From NCBI GenBank assembly GCA_024449915.1, contig JAMZAV010000168.1:1-64000 (forward strand): a stretch of 64,000 bases of DNA, in the 5' to 3' direction. The first letter of the stretch is position 1. Each line of letters opens with the position of its first letter. Shown one piece after another: positions 9,340 through 19,960 of the stretch. Source of the stretch: Sweltsa coloradensis. Taxonomy: Eukaryota > Arthropoda > Insecta > Plecoptera > Chloroperlidae. The notes beneath the pieces are model-generated. The model did no database searches. It saw nothing but the letters and a program-made list of their open reading frames with translations, and was not told the origin of the DNA. A program made the translations under genes and the position numbers.

Positions 9340-10297
9340 AACCACATTCCTCGTCGCTCGGCTCACTTCACCACGCACAGATGTTTGAAATTTTGAACAG
9401 TTGTCACGAAAGTGGATAACATTGTAGAGTAACACTTTTCTAAAATTGCTTTTAAAACAATTTTTAAAAAATTAATTGATTTTCACGATTTTTGATTTTG
9501 TTGAAAAAAAAGTACAAAATTGACTATTCGTGATTTTTGTGGCTGATTGATACAAATTGCTAAAATCTACGACTGTAAGGCTGTCCAAGTATGCGTAATT
9601 ACAGCTTGTAGCCAGCAATGCTATTACTTCGGAGCTTGTTCTCTTCCATATGTTCATCTGTTGAAAGCCTTTTTGTTTTTCGCGTCAAGATGTAAACAAA
9701 ATACGCGTGAAAACGTAATGTGTTGGCGAAGAAGCAGAAACGGAAAATAATTGAATGATTACGTGTGGTGTGTGAAGATCCTTGTGAACTCGGCAAAGAG
9801 TTAATTGAATAATAATTGTGTAAATACTTTTAAAGACAATGTTGTATGAACGTAGAAGTCGCCCTTACCCTAGGCTACTGGACTGGCGTCCCTTGTTGCC
9901 AAGGACTTTGGTTTTCTTATGTGTAAGATTATTTCATTGCAACAAGGAAAGCAGCCAACCGAAATTACCTGCCTCTTCGTGGGATGTTTTCTCTTTAAAT
10001 TCTCAAGAATGAAATAAATAAATGCTTCTAATATAACCAGCGATTTTATTTAATGTGTTTTGTACTTTACAGACAAAATCAAACTTCCAGCAATCAGCAG
10101 ACGAGTAGGAATGGAGGAATTTCCCCCACATTTTCTTGTGATTCCCCCCCCCCCCCCCTCCACTTCAGAATGTTAAAACATGACAGTTCAAACAAGTTGC
10201 AGACTTGTGGCTGGCTCCCCCTCTTCCACTCTAAAGAGAGTTCTGACCCCCAACAGTACCTGGACATCGTGTCAACGAGTTGTTTCTGTTGTTGCAG
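9340..10297 (+). other. Putative intron between first-exon array and common exon
   Basis: AT-rich sequence with no recognised domain. A poly-C tract lies at about 10146-10158. It ends in TTGTTTCTGTTGTTGCAG, a good polypyrimidine-AG acceptor. Confidence 0.4.
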
Positions 10298-10416
10298 GTT
10301 GAAACAACAGGAGCTCGCAGCCGCGGGGGGGATCGCCCCGTCCACGTCAGCGGAGGGTCAGCCGGTAGCCGGCCCCTCAACAAGTGTAGACAACCTCGAG
10401 GTCGCGCAGCCCACCG
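10298..10416 (+). CDS. Putative common acceptor exon (low-complexity linker)
   Basis: Bounded by GTTGTTGCAG| at the start and ACCG|GTAAGT at the end. It needs a phase-2 partner: the first base completes a split codon, then LKQQELAAAGGIAPSTSAEG and a Pro/Ser/Thr/Ala-rich tail follow. It ends in phase 1. Composition is that of a disordered linker after a DNA-binding N-terminus. Its entry phase fits all four tandem first exons, A1 and the 4369 exon. No paralogue recognised. Confidence 0.5.
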
Positions 10417-10509
10417 GTAAGTCCATTCTACCACTTGTCTTGCAAGATGCACGGCCTTCTTCTATGAACTTGGCAACTACTGGTGCATTATTAATTATTT
10501 GAACTTGAA

Positions 10510-10830
10510 CTCAGGTGCGTAGGAACGTTTTGATAGTTGGGGGGGATCAAATTAATCCATCAGCAAGTTTTGAGGGCGGCAGCTGGGGTCTGGAGCCAGT
10601 CCCCAGCCGCCGGAGGCCCTTTCGCCGAAGGTTTAAAAAAATCACCATACTAGTGTTATTTCGTCATGTTTTAACTGCACTCGGACTCGGTCAACGATGT
10701 TTTACAACAACTATCTGCGATCTGAAAATACAAGAAATGAACGTGAGTGAAGTGCTCCATTTTAGTAAATTTCAACCTTATTTTTTATGCAATGACGAAG
10801 CATAAAGGCAAACATATTCGTTTTGCCAAG
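10510..10830 (+). repeat. Dispersed repeat, clean copy of the 2.8-3.1 kb family
   Basis: Shares GGAACGTTTTGA, GGCCCT..TTCGCC, ACAACTATCTGCGATCT and GACGAAG.ATAAAGGCAAACATATT with 2780-3095, in the same order. The open frame here (96 codons) lies wholly within the repeat and is not treated as a gene. Confidence 0.65.
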
Positions 10831-11615
10831 GTGACTGTCGAATTGTATATGTGTATGTGCATATTTGCTACGGACGTGGGGGGCGGCGGCAATCCCCCCC
10901 CTCCCCCCCCCCTTCCTACGCGCCTGCTTGAACTTCAAAAATAGTTCATTTCCCCGAGGACACTGGAAGTTTTCGTAAGTTTATAATTGTCTAACCCTCC
11001 CCAACAAATAGTTATTTCTTCTTCATCTTCTCTCAATTATTTTTTGTTCAACACGTACTATTCGTCCGTAGAATAGTGTGCATCAACTCAATGTAAACAG
11101 ATTACTTGCTACGACTTCCTAATATTTATTTGTCGCAAATTAATCAACTATCAAAATAATCTGAACGTTTCAAAACTTCATTGTTTAATTTGTGAAGTGG
11201 ATTACATTGCGGAACTTCTTCGTGAGGTTTGTTATGTTTGAAATGGTGGGTGTCTCTCTGACTTGGTATATTCACAATAGTGACAAAACACTATAATAAT
11301 TATTGAAATTATTTTAATTGCTTCTGGATTTCCTGTCATGTACGTTCGTCGTGGAATTTAGACGAACATATAAGGTGCTTATTCTCGAAGATAAAACAGT
11401 TTAATAATGTTAAATGCATTAAAAATTTTTGCTTTGCAAGTGTTGCTACTCATCTGAATGCTGCAATACTCAGAACTCGAAAGCTCTTTCATGATATGTA
11501 GTTTGTAATTTGTATACAACATTTGAAGATGAAAGGCGTCTTTCATGCGTCTTGTACAATGTTATACTGAAGCGACCGCCGAATCGACTTGAAAGTAGAT
11601 TTGTTTACGCTTCCC
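10831..11615. other. Stretch without recognised gene
   Basis: AT-rich, with a short G/C-homopolymer patch near 10880-10912. Nothing else recognised. Confidence 0.4.
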
Positions 11616-11930
11616 GCATGATTATGTCACTCTGCCCCACCCATCCACTTACCCACCGACCACCAGCCTCCCAGGACCAGGTGCCCTCGCTCACAGCTGT
11701 AGCATGATTATGTCACTCTGCCTCACATTCGGTTTACCCACTTCGAACAAGGACAGGGTCGTCTCACAGCTGTAGCTGATTATGTCACTTCTGCACCATA
11801 CATTCCCTCACGCCACCAGTGGACAGGTGCCCTCGCTCACAGCTGTAGCATGAATTATGTCACTTGCCACCCATCCACCCACCACCGACCACAGGCTCCA
11901 GGACAGGTGCCCGCCACAGCTTAACATTGT
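11616..11930 (+). repeat. Minisatellite, four units of ~72-85 bp
   Basis: Each unit begins near GCATGATTATGTCACT, has a C-rich middle and ends GACAGGTGCCCTCGCTCACAGCTGTA or a variant. Units start at about 11616, 11701, 11776 and 11849. Unit lengths vary and are not multiples of one codon frame, so it is not a coding repeat. Confidence 0.75.
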
Positions 11931-12329
11931 GTGTGTAGCTGACTGCGTTGCGACGGTCTCGTGCCGTCAGTTCGGTTTAGATGTCACCAAACGGGCGTCA
12001 AAAGTTTCTAGTCTCAACCTTAGTTTTCCGTATCGCCACAAAGATTTACAATCAGGCTTCTCTATGCTAACAGATAGATGGAAACCCAGTGCCCATGCAC
12101 TAATTAGTTCGCGGGTTCGCGCCACTTATATGAGAGTATATTATATGAGATGAGAGTGATTTTGCACTTTCAAGTCAAGGTTGCAACCGTGATCGGTGCC
12201 AAAACCTAAGTCGATATAGGTGTGGCTATCGAGGAAGCGAGTGCTAGAAGTGATCCCGGGGGAAGCAATCAAACAAACCAGGAGGAGTTTTGAGTGCCTA
12301 CAGTCCTAATTTACGATTTAGGACTACAG

Positions 12330-12574
12330 TTCAAAATATGACTTCTAAAACTTACCAAGCCCGACATCTTCACAGGCGGCAACTGCCTCCTTTCTCCCAG
12401 TGCCCCCCTCCCCCTTCCCGTCAAACTGCAGTACTAACGCCACACCATCGTTATGAATTGAATAATTTGTTGTTATCCATGAAAATTGACGATTCTCTCG
12501 TATCAAATGCCATGCATGCACAAATCGCACATGATGTAGGGATTGTAGACATAAGTACCAATATAAAAGAATGA
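12330..12574 (+). CDS. Possible terminal exon of the 4.3-12.6 kb gene
   Basis: If the CTACAG at 12324-12329 is an acceptor, two bases plus 81 codons (stop included) follow, in the phase (1) left by the exon ending at 10416. The peptide contains a Pro-rich stretch and then YELNNLLLSMKIDDS; no domain is recognised. AT-rich sequence with AATAAA-like words follows. The acceptor has a poor pyrimidine tract, so this is only a candidate. Confidence 0.25.
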
Positions 12575-12829
12575 AGAAAAGTACCAAAATTATGTCTTTT
12601 TTACGTCACCGAATCAAAGATCAATGTAATTTTTAAACTATCATAAAATATGTGTATTTATTTATTGACTTCATTTTTTGTACAATGATAATTTTTTGAC
12701 ATTGTATTCTTTTTTAAAGTGGGGAAATAGTTTTAGAAACTCAATACCCGAATACAAATATTGAAACTTTCACAACTTAACTTGTAATTTTAAAAGCCTT
12801 TCGATGTTTGTACAGAAAACACTATAAAA

Positions 12830-13301
12830 AGGGTAGCCCGCTGTGGCCCAACCCAAGACTTCCTTTTTTATGCAGGCACTAAGGATATTCAGAAAAACTC
12901 ACCTCAACATTTTTTGATGAGATTCAATAGTTTTTTAATTAAAGAATGTGAAACTTAATTTGCTACAAACCAATGTTCCAATAACGCAAAAATACTGTCT
13001 TATTAAACGAAATCGAATTTATCAAATCACCCAAGAGAATGTTTTATACCGAACCTCTGTTGTCAACCTTTCAAATGTTAGCCCCTGTGGCCCAGCCCAA
13101 CCCAAAACTTCATTTTTGTCAGGCACTAGGACTTGTGCACTAAACTCACCTCAACATTTTTTGATGAGATTCAATAGTTTTTTAATTAAAGAATGTGAAA
13201 CTTAATTTGCTACAAACCAATGTTCCAATAACGCAAAAAAATACTTGTCTTAATCAAAAATCGAATTTATCAAATCACCCAAGAGAATGTTTTATTACCG
13301 T
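12830..13301 (+). repeat. Two-copy tandem duplication, ~0.25 kb period
   Basis: The block from about CTGTGGCCCAACCCAA through CAAATCACCCAAGAGAATG occurs twice in direct order, at ~12840-13050 and ~13085-13300. The copies are nearly identical apart from their first ~60 bp. No coding content. Confidence 0.85.
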
Positions 13302-14083
13302 CAAACTTTTTTCTTTTTTTAGTTTGCGTTTAATGTTCTCAACAGTTAAAATTACAAATTTGTAGGTAGAACCTTGTGCACCTGACACACCTTTAGTTCA
13401 AGGGCAATTGCACAACTGTCAAAATATAGTGTCACTTGAGATTTTATATTTTCTATGTTGCATATTATTATACAACCTTTTAATAGGTTTTTCCACACAG
13501 AAACATAATATCTTTGTAGTGGTGCTATTATTTTGTTGAGATTACACCATGTTCACCACCCAACCATAGCTTAAATCTTTATTATTTAATCTTTATATGA
13601 ATTGCTCATGCATAATGACCCAACGGGCCAAGGATGACATCAAGAAAACGTTAGTACCTACATCACATTAATTTTAATGGATCAGATTTTAGCTTTGGTG
13701 AGTTTCATTGTTAAAACATGCACATGATAGGGACTAGGACCAATATGGTACAAAAAACGGGGATTTTGGGATAGAGCTACAAATAAATCAGTCAATACTC
13801 AATATTAGTACTATCATATTTATTATTTGAAAGGAAGTACTGGTATCAGTTCATACCGGTAGTACATTTCCAATATGTGTATTATCGTACATATATTGCA
13901 AACAATAGTTAATAACTACACTTAGGCCTAATTAGACTTAAAAAAACGGAACGATGCGAAATAGGAAATCCTAGCTTAACATTTACGGTACATCAGTATT
14001 GTTTATGCTAATTAACACTGACAAGTAATACATGAAGGTAGTTCACTCATATACGTTCACATGGAAAAATACAGATTGTTCAA
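13302..14083. other. Stretch without recognised gene
   Basis: AT-rich. It lies 3' of the hAT gene on the minus strand. No repeat boundary or domain identified. Confidence 0.4.
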
Positions 14084-14203
14084 TTACAGTTCAAGAAGGT
14101 AGGTAGATCCCTCGGTAGATCCCCAGGCAGTTTTCTTGTCACTTGGAAACTTGAAATCTTGGTCATCCTCTCCGGTCTTGATGCCACACAAGTTGGCAAG
14201 GAC
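14084..14203 (-). CDS. Candidate downstream exon of the hAT gene (minus strand)
   Basis: Read on the minus strand, TTTACTTCCTATAG| at 14204 upward is a good acceptor. It is followed by 39 open codons (start VLANLCGIKTGEDDQDF) and a stop. A matching donor, GGAG|GTAAGA, lies about 0.44 kb upstream at ~14650, just after the transposase stop codon. If spliced, this would be a 3' UTR exon or an alternative C-terminus. Coding status is uncertain. Confidence 0.25.
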   Translation of the reverse strand, partial: VLANLCGIKTGEDDQDFKFPSDKKTAWGSTEGSTYLLEL

Positions 14204-14660
14204 CTATAGGAAGTAAATAAATCAGTGTTTTTATTACCGAGTTTTAAATCTCACTAAACATACAATATCAGTTAAAAGTTCTACTGCTAGAACATATTAT
14301 TCTACTGAACATGGAGCTACCACTTTAGAATAAGTTTTAGGCCAAGTGTTGTTGAATAACAATCACCAAGCTGTATTCTATTACTGTATGCCCAAGTAGG
14401 CCAAAAGAACTACCATTAGTGCAATTTTACGTTATTGTATACATTTTTATTCTTTGAAAATATAAGTGGGCCTACTATGCCCAACCCTTGCAGTTTAGAT
14501 TTATGATTGTTGTATAAATAATCAAAAATTGTTTATACTTTAACCATCTGATCTTACTTTTAAGTAAACTCTAGATCCTCGGTTAACTTCAGTCACTCTT
14601 GTACATTGTTGCAATGTTTATGAGCTAGTAATAATTATAAGGCTCTTACCTCCACTTATA

Positions 14661-15917
14661 CTACAAGTTCTGGTGTAGGAACAGCACTTGGTCCACATAA
14701 TCGGGCGAAAGGTGAATCCTTCTCTGCAGGATTTGGCCGGCTCTTTCGCTGGTTGTCGCACTTGCCGGTATTGCCAGGATGTGACGGGCGACTCGCGACA
14801 GGTTGGGAAACTCGACGCGGTGACTTTTCCAAAATTCGAGAACATCTTCGTAGTTGTCCATAAGTCGGTTCTTGTCGGTTGTCGATTTGTCTGGCGAGGG
14901 TTGTGCTGAAGTGACACGTTTCTCCAAGTAGCGGTTGAGTTCGTCGGAGCTTCCCGTAGAGTTTTCATTGCAAATGTCCATGAATTCGTCAAATTCTCCT
15001 GGTGTCGGTTCGCTTCGGAATTTCTTCATCGGTGGCTCGCTAACACTTTCCTCTGGCTGTAGCGGGTCGTTCTTTTCGTTAGCATTCTTCTTCTCTTCGA
15101 TATTGATGAGCTCGATAACTGCTGCTGTTGCTTGCATCTTCTCTTCGCACGGCAGCACCCGGAGGGACTTGAAGTTGGGATTCAGAAGAAGAGCTACATT
15201 ATGAATCGTATCTGCCTTGAATTGCAATTCTAGTCCCTGCAAGGTTATCGACTTGATTTGTTTCATCATCTGCGATTCCGACGCGACCGTCTCCGAATGT
15301 TTCTTCAGTTTGAGACTCCACAGAGAAAACTCCTGTACTGTTGCCCTCTTCTCAGCACTTAGACTTTCATAGCACTGCCTAAACATCTCGAGGAAATGTT
15401 CCAACTCTTTCAGAACATATGCTGGAAGGATTTCCAGTTTGTGTAGCTCGTCTCTTTCTTCGAGAATGTGATGAATCGAACCATAATTGCTATGTATGCT
15501 CTCGACCATTGTGCACACAGAATGCCATTTGGTTAAACCTTCATTCTTTAGAGGCTTTACAAGCTTGCTATTTAGCCCACTTTTCTTGAAATAGGTTACG
15601 AGTTCCTGACAATCGCATAAAACTTCTGCCAGTCCAATAATCTCGTATATCTTGTTTTCAAATATGTAATTGAGAATAAGGTTCATGGCATCGCATCCAC
15701 AAGTTAGTCTTTTGGTCATATTCTCAATCTTTACGTGATGCACCCTGTCCATCATTGGTGGAAGGTTATCGAGTGCACTTACTATGTCAGAATTGGTGTC
15801 TGTTACAAATACACTATTTTTCATCTTCTCTTCTGCAGAGGCCATATCTCCAGTGTACTGTGCAATGATGGAAAGGAGAGTTTCCTGTATTTTGTATCCG
15901 GTTTTTCCCAACACCAA
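14661..15917 (-). CDS. hAT transposase, C-terminal part with dimerisation domain
   Basis: 418 codons in the frame after the frameshift. Features in order: a VFVTDTNSDIVSAL segment (the catalytic-region VTD.N..MV pattern of hAT, residues ~35-48), a cysteine pair CGCDAMNL typical of the insertion-domain start, GLTKWHSVCTMVESI (the R/KW.S conserved block), and the C-terminal hAT dimerisation region EFPNLSRVARHILAIPASAT..SER, ending DQVLFLHQNL. It continues the 15821-16894 frame of the same gene. The overlap at 15821-15917 is produced by the frameshift, not by two genes. Confidence 0.85.
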   Translation of the reverse strand: MVLGKTGYKIQETLLSIIAQYTGDMASAEEKMKNSVFVTDTNSDIVSALDNLPPMMDRVHHVKIENMTKRLTCGCDAMNLILNYIFENKIYEIIGLAEVLCDCQELVTYFKKSGLNSKLVKPLKNEGLTKWHSVCTMVESIHSNYGSIHHILEERDELHKLEILPAYVLKELEHFLEMFRQCYESLSAEKRATVQEFSLWSLKLKKHSETVASESQMMKQIKSITLQGLELQFKADTIHNVALLLNPNFKSLRVLPCEEKMQATAAVIELINIEEKKNANEKNDPLQPEESVSEPPMKKFRSEPTPGEFDEFMDICNENSTGSSDELNRYLEKRVTSAQPSPDKSTTDKNRLMDNYEDVLEFWKSHRVEFPNLSRVARHILAIPASATTSERAGQILQRRIHLSPDYVDQVLFLHQNL

Positions 15918-16894
15918 TCTCGCGTGTACCCAGAGCCAAACGTGAGCTCAAAATCTTCGGTTATTAAGTGGGCAGTCAGACTTATGAATCTCTTTTGTTG
16001 GCTATTTGCCCAAACATCTGTGGTGAACGCAATGAAATCTGAAGCACAAAACAACACGGCTAGTCTTAGCTTTATGTCCTGATACATTCTTGGAATGTGA
16101 GTCTGTGCAAGTGAGTTTTCGTTGACGTTTGTGAACACATCGTCGACCGGCATCTTACCGAAGTCCGCTCCAAAATCGATCAACGCCTGGGCCAATTCAC
16201 GGAATCCCGGATCCTCCACCACTTTCAAAGGATGCAAATCTTTAGAAATATACTTCATGGCTTTGAATGCGAGTAACTCTTGCCGTTTCTCACACAGGGA
16301 ACTCTTCGATATTGATCCTTCAAACTTCTTCACTATGCTTTTACGTTTAATATTTGGTCCGCTGTTATCCTCGACCAATTGTGAGCATTTGTGCCGCAAT
16401 AGGCTGCCCGTTCCCGTCTTTACGCAGTACACAACCACAGCACCACACATGGTGCAACAAGCGTAGGGTTCTCGTTTACTGTCTATTGTGACGAGCTTAA
16501 AGATCTGCCACAGATGGCTTGTACCCTTCTCGTTGGCATCGAGTGAAACTCTTGGCGACTGCTCGCGTATGAGCGCTTCCACCAGAGTCTTGGACGTGGC
16601 ATCTGGCTTCAGTGCCAGTCCGCTCTTCGGCTTCACTTGTAGGGTATCTCTGAGGAACTGTGCACACTTATGCCGCAACAAGCTGCCCGTACCCGTTCGT
16701 TGGGAGTGGGCCACCACACTGCTGCACATACTGCAACAAGCGTATGCCTTTCTTGCGCCATCCACATTTACCAAATAGAATAACTTCCAGAGGTCACTTT
16801 TGCCATTTTCATTAACCTCAAAAGCTATTCTATCAGAATTTTCACTGATCATCTTTTCAAGAACAGCCTTTGACATTGGTTCTTGCGCCGCCAT
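15821..16894 (-). CDS. hAT transposase, N-terminal part with two BED zinc fingers
   Basis: ATG at 16892-16894 has good context (CAAGATGG). Two BED-type fingers follow each other. Finger 1 (~residues 33-77) has YACCSMC..TGTGSLLRHKC; finger 2 (~126-172) has YACCTMC..TGTGSLLRHKC. Both follow a W.(L/I)F.LV aromatic start. Then comes the hAT core with FTTDVWANSQQKRFISLTAH, the conserved (T)TD.W.S block with its first catalytic Asp. The true frame leaves this ORF at about 15908, after a GSGYTRDW segment. One base appears to be missing there, so the gene is broken or mis-sequenced. Two tandem BED fingers are unusual; most hAT proteins have one. Confidence 0.85.
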   Translation of the reverse strand: MAAQEPMSKAVLEKMISENSDRIAFEVNENGKSDLWKLFYLVNVDGARKAYACCSMCSSVVAHSQRTGTGSLLRHKCAQFLRDTLQVKPKSGLALKPDATSKTLVEALIREQSPRVSLDANEKGTSHLWQIFKLVTIDSKREPYACCTMCGAVVVYCVKTGTGSLLRHKCSQLVEDNSGPNIKRKSIVKKFEGSISKSSLCEKRQELLAFKAMKYISKDLHPLKVVEDPGFRELAQALIDFGADFGKMPVDDVFTNVNENSLAQTHIPRMYQDIKLRLAVLFCASDFIAFTTDVWANSQQKRFISLTAHLITEDFELTFGSGYTRDWCWEKPDTKYRKLSFPSLHSTLEIWPLQKRR

Positions 16895-17937
16895 CTTGTA
16901 AAATCTATATTGTACCGCAAGTAATGAAGTTTATATAGCCAGCACTTGATGTATTTATATCATTTCGTGTATGGAAAATCGTGAAATAAAAGGTCATATA
17001 ATTATGGAGGCACTATGACTTATTTCAATATAGTTCCTGAAACGCAGCTAGGTAATTAAAGTTGTAAGCACATATTCAAAAAATACTTGTCCCGTAAAAA
17101 AAAATCACTTGTGTTTTTATTTTACGTAATTTTTCGTATATTTTGTTAAATTGCACGTTTTCCTCAACTTTTAGGTCCACATAAAAGTAGGCCAGTTAAA
17201 ATTGTCTTATCGTGACGTGAAAATTCGTGTTATCAAAAAAGTCTGTGTATTTCAGTCATAGGATGCGCATGTTCGGCAAACTCACGCACACTCACGACCT
17301 TACATAGAAACTCAGCATAATACTATGTTTTGCCAGACTTGTAGAATGATCACAAAGTTCACTCGCACACAGTCACGTCCGGCGCAATACTAATTCACGC
17401 TGGCGCACACTCACGTTTCCATTGAAAACTTGTTATAGAAGATATTCACTCTGTGTTCACAATATATTCTCGTCTGTGGGTCGGCCCACGCCCTGCAGAA
17501 TGTAACTCACGCTCACTCACACACACTTCCACGACGGAGGCAGCTGTGCGACTGTTCAGTTCTTTGTGCTCACTCCGTGGCGTCGTCGTGTGTTCCGTGT
17601 CTGGCTCGGCGGTCGCGTGAGGCATCATGGGATAGCGTGATGCAGCCTCGTCACGCACACTCACGTGTCTCCTAATCGCCGCGCTCGCTCCCACACTCGG
17701 CTACTCTCGCCACCGGTCGTGAGTCACGCATGGCTCGCCGAGTGTCACGTGATCGCAGCGTTCGACGCCCTAGCCTGCCTTGCCTTCACGTCACGCGCGG
17801 GCCGAACGATCGACCGGCCGTGTGTAGGATGCATTCACTCTTGGCTGGCAACTAGCGTACATTCACGACGTGCCTTGGGTTCCGAAGGACCCGGGTTAAA
17901 ATCCCGGTTATAGCACCCAAAGCGTTCAGCTTTGGGT
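16895..17937. other. Upstream region of hAT gene; CpG-rich patch 17.45-17.9 kb
   Basis: 16.9-17.3 kb is AT-rich. 17.27-17.85 kb repeats the word TCACGCACACTCACG and relatives many times at irregular spacing and is CpG-rich. No exon recognised. No hAT-type terminal inverted repeat was found by eye flanking the transposase gene. Confidence 0.4.
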
Positions 17938-18110
17938 TAAAGCGAGTTCTGACCTGAGTTTACTTTCGCCCGAAAAGGAGTTTGAAGGAGAGTCGGTTAT
18001 GGGCGAAAAGTGAGTTATACCTGACCTGAGTTTACTTTCGCCCGAAAAGGAGTTTGTAGGAGGGTCGGTTATGTGCGAACTTCCTTTTCGGGCGCAAATT
18101 GTTAACTGCG
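17938..18110 (+). repeat. Two-copy ~70-bp repeat with inverted TTCGCCCGAAAAGG words
   Basis: CTGAGTTTACTTTCGCCCGA followed by AAAGGAGTTTG.AGGAG.GTCGGTTATG occurs twice in tandem. It is then followed by CCTTTTCGGGCGCAAA, the inverted form of the core, making a potential stem. No coding content. Confidence 0.7.
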
Positions 18111-19884
18111 CCAATAAGGGCCCATTTGTAAATCACCCTCCTAGTCCTAACCCCCTACAAACTCATTTCGGGTGAAACTGAAATAACTCACTTTTACCTA
18201 AAAATCATTGCGGAAAATACAAGATAATAATATGTTATCCACCCCAAGGGGACAAAATGTATTTTCTTCTGAATGTCACGTTACTTAGAAGTTCACACCC
18301 ACATACATGTTGTTATTGCTAGCGTTCCAGTTCTACGCTGGTACAACTCGTCGTGTAAACAAACGGACACAGGTGCAAAGAAGGTTGAGTTTTCAACTTA
18401 CAACCAAAACAAAACGTGTAAAAATAGTAAACAAATACAAAAACAAGACAATCAATTAATAATATTGTCTGGCTCGTTCGCCTTGAGCATTCTGTCATGC
18501 AAAGGTCCCGAGTTCAACTTCAAACCTTCGTTTGGGCTGATGTTATTTTAGCTTCAGAATAATGTGTAAGCGGACTTTGGACTTAGGAGTTCTCCTCGCA
18601 ACAATGTACACACATTTTTTATTTTGTAATTCTACCACAGTAGCCATATCAGTTTATGTTGTGTTTTTTTTGTTACCACAACCACATAACACAATGCTAA
18701 AGTGTGCTTTAAAATCTTCGGTAAAAAAACCAAACGGGTTCGTTCCAGAGATAATTCAGTGTATGGTGCTTTGTTAGCTTCAAACAGTGATGTTGCAAGT
18801 TTGTGGGTGTGTCCAGAATACGTCCCAAATAATACAAGGAAGACACATTATTTCGGAAAGAGCATTCACAGAACATGTCAGAACTGAGAAGCAATTAATT
18901 ATTTGAGGGTGTTTTTTCTCGTGACAAATTATAAACATGCAATCGTAATTAGCTCATTAGAATTTGTGCGTGTGCTAGATATACGATAGTCATCGCGCGT
19001 TATTTAAGATAGATGGGCGTAGCCATATAATGTGTTAAGTGTGCCATCTTCTGATAGATAAATAAAACTAGGAAACGCTCAGTTGGACGCGTTGATAAGC
19101 GAGCACGTGCTATAGCTAGACCCACAATGCACATTTTTTTTAAATTTTAAAATTTGCGACGTTCGCTGTCCACAGGGCCATGTTTCCGATATTATTTATT
19201 ATTGCCAAGGTATTTGGGTAAACCCGTATGTAAATCTTTACTTTGTGGATAAAATCCACCGCCATCTAGAGGACCTTGACTCATTGGGAAAAATATTTAA
19301 ACTCTTTGGTGATAAATAATAGACTGCTTCCTCGAAAGTATTTTGATTACTTCTAGGTGGCAGTGCATTTGAAACTTCGCGCGTCTTTTCGTTGCCATGG
19401 CAACGTTACTTTTGTTATAATGTAATTTCCATCTACACTACTTATCGGATCAAACTAAAATTAACATATTCGTGACCGGACGGACATTCTAAATGATTTG
19501 GCTATCTCAGATTTTGTCACCGGTTAGTTTGAAAAAAAAACTTTTTTTTAACTTTTTGAACGATTTTGCCACAAAACTAATGGCATTCAATCGAGAACAA
19601 AGCTTGCGGATGGTGAAAATTTCAACTCGATCCGAGCCTCCGTTCGAACGTTATGGCGAGACATACAAACAAACAAAAAAAAAACAAAACGAGTGACAAA
19701 TTTTTCCGGCAGAGTCAAATGGAAACGCTCGCTTCGCTCGCTTAATAAATAAATAAATTCGTATTTAGAGTCTACCCACTCTGTCACGTAACTGATTTTC
19801 AGTGGGAGACAGTAAACCAAAGCGACCAAGCCAACCCTGTAGGCCCCGACGCAATCCACGAGTGAGCGATAACCAACCAAGGAT
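18111..19884. other. Stretch without recognised gene; repeat remnants
   Basis: AT-rich. 19.49-19.75 kb carries words of the dispersed family with CGATCCGAGCCTCCGTTCGA and GCTCGCTTCGCTCGC at its end. Short open frames show no domain. Confidence 0.4.
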
Positions 19885-19960
19885 GTGACTCGTTGGTCTT
19901 GTGGTTAGCCTACCTGCTTCCAATACAGAAGGTTCAGGGTTCGATTCCCTCTAAAGTCAG
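19885..19960 (+). repeat. tRNA-like SINE head or tRNA pseudogene
   Basis: Has an A box (TGGTCTTGTGG) and a B box (GGTTCGATTCC) at tRNA-like spacing, then a T run. The acceptor stem pairs only partly and the anticodon arm is irregular. It is better read as a tRNA-derived SINE than as a functional tRNA. Confidence 0.45.

Larger units (their letters stand above)
7780..9340 (+). repeat. Tandem array of four first-exon units, ~0.42-0.48 kb period
   Basis: Each unit runs in this order: AAGAAGAACATCGCTTTT-like box, AAACATAA, a TATAATAAAAC-like box 15-20 bp before ATG, a basic coding exon, GTAAGCAAAGCAACCGAAC as intron start, ACGGGCGCGTTA, a long poly-C tract, then AGCAAGCAAGCATGGG. ATGs are at 7881, 8303, 8780 and 9214. 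The first unit is the most diverged and the last is truncated after its intron start. Confidence 0.85.

Noticed and set aside
10053..10502. A 149-codon gene
   Set aside because: Only the part 10298-10416 is bounded by good splice sites; the upstream part crosses a poly-C tract and reads intron sequence.
11510..12153. Open frames through the 11.6-11.9 kb minisatellite
   Set aside because: Unit lengths vary and are not in one frame; no domain.
14688..16778. Plus-strand open frames opposite the hAT gene
   Set aside because: Antisense shadows of a conserved coding sequence.
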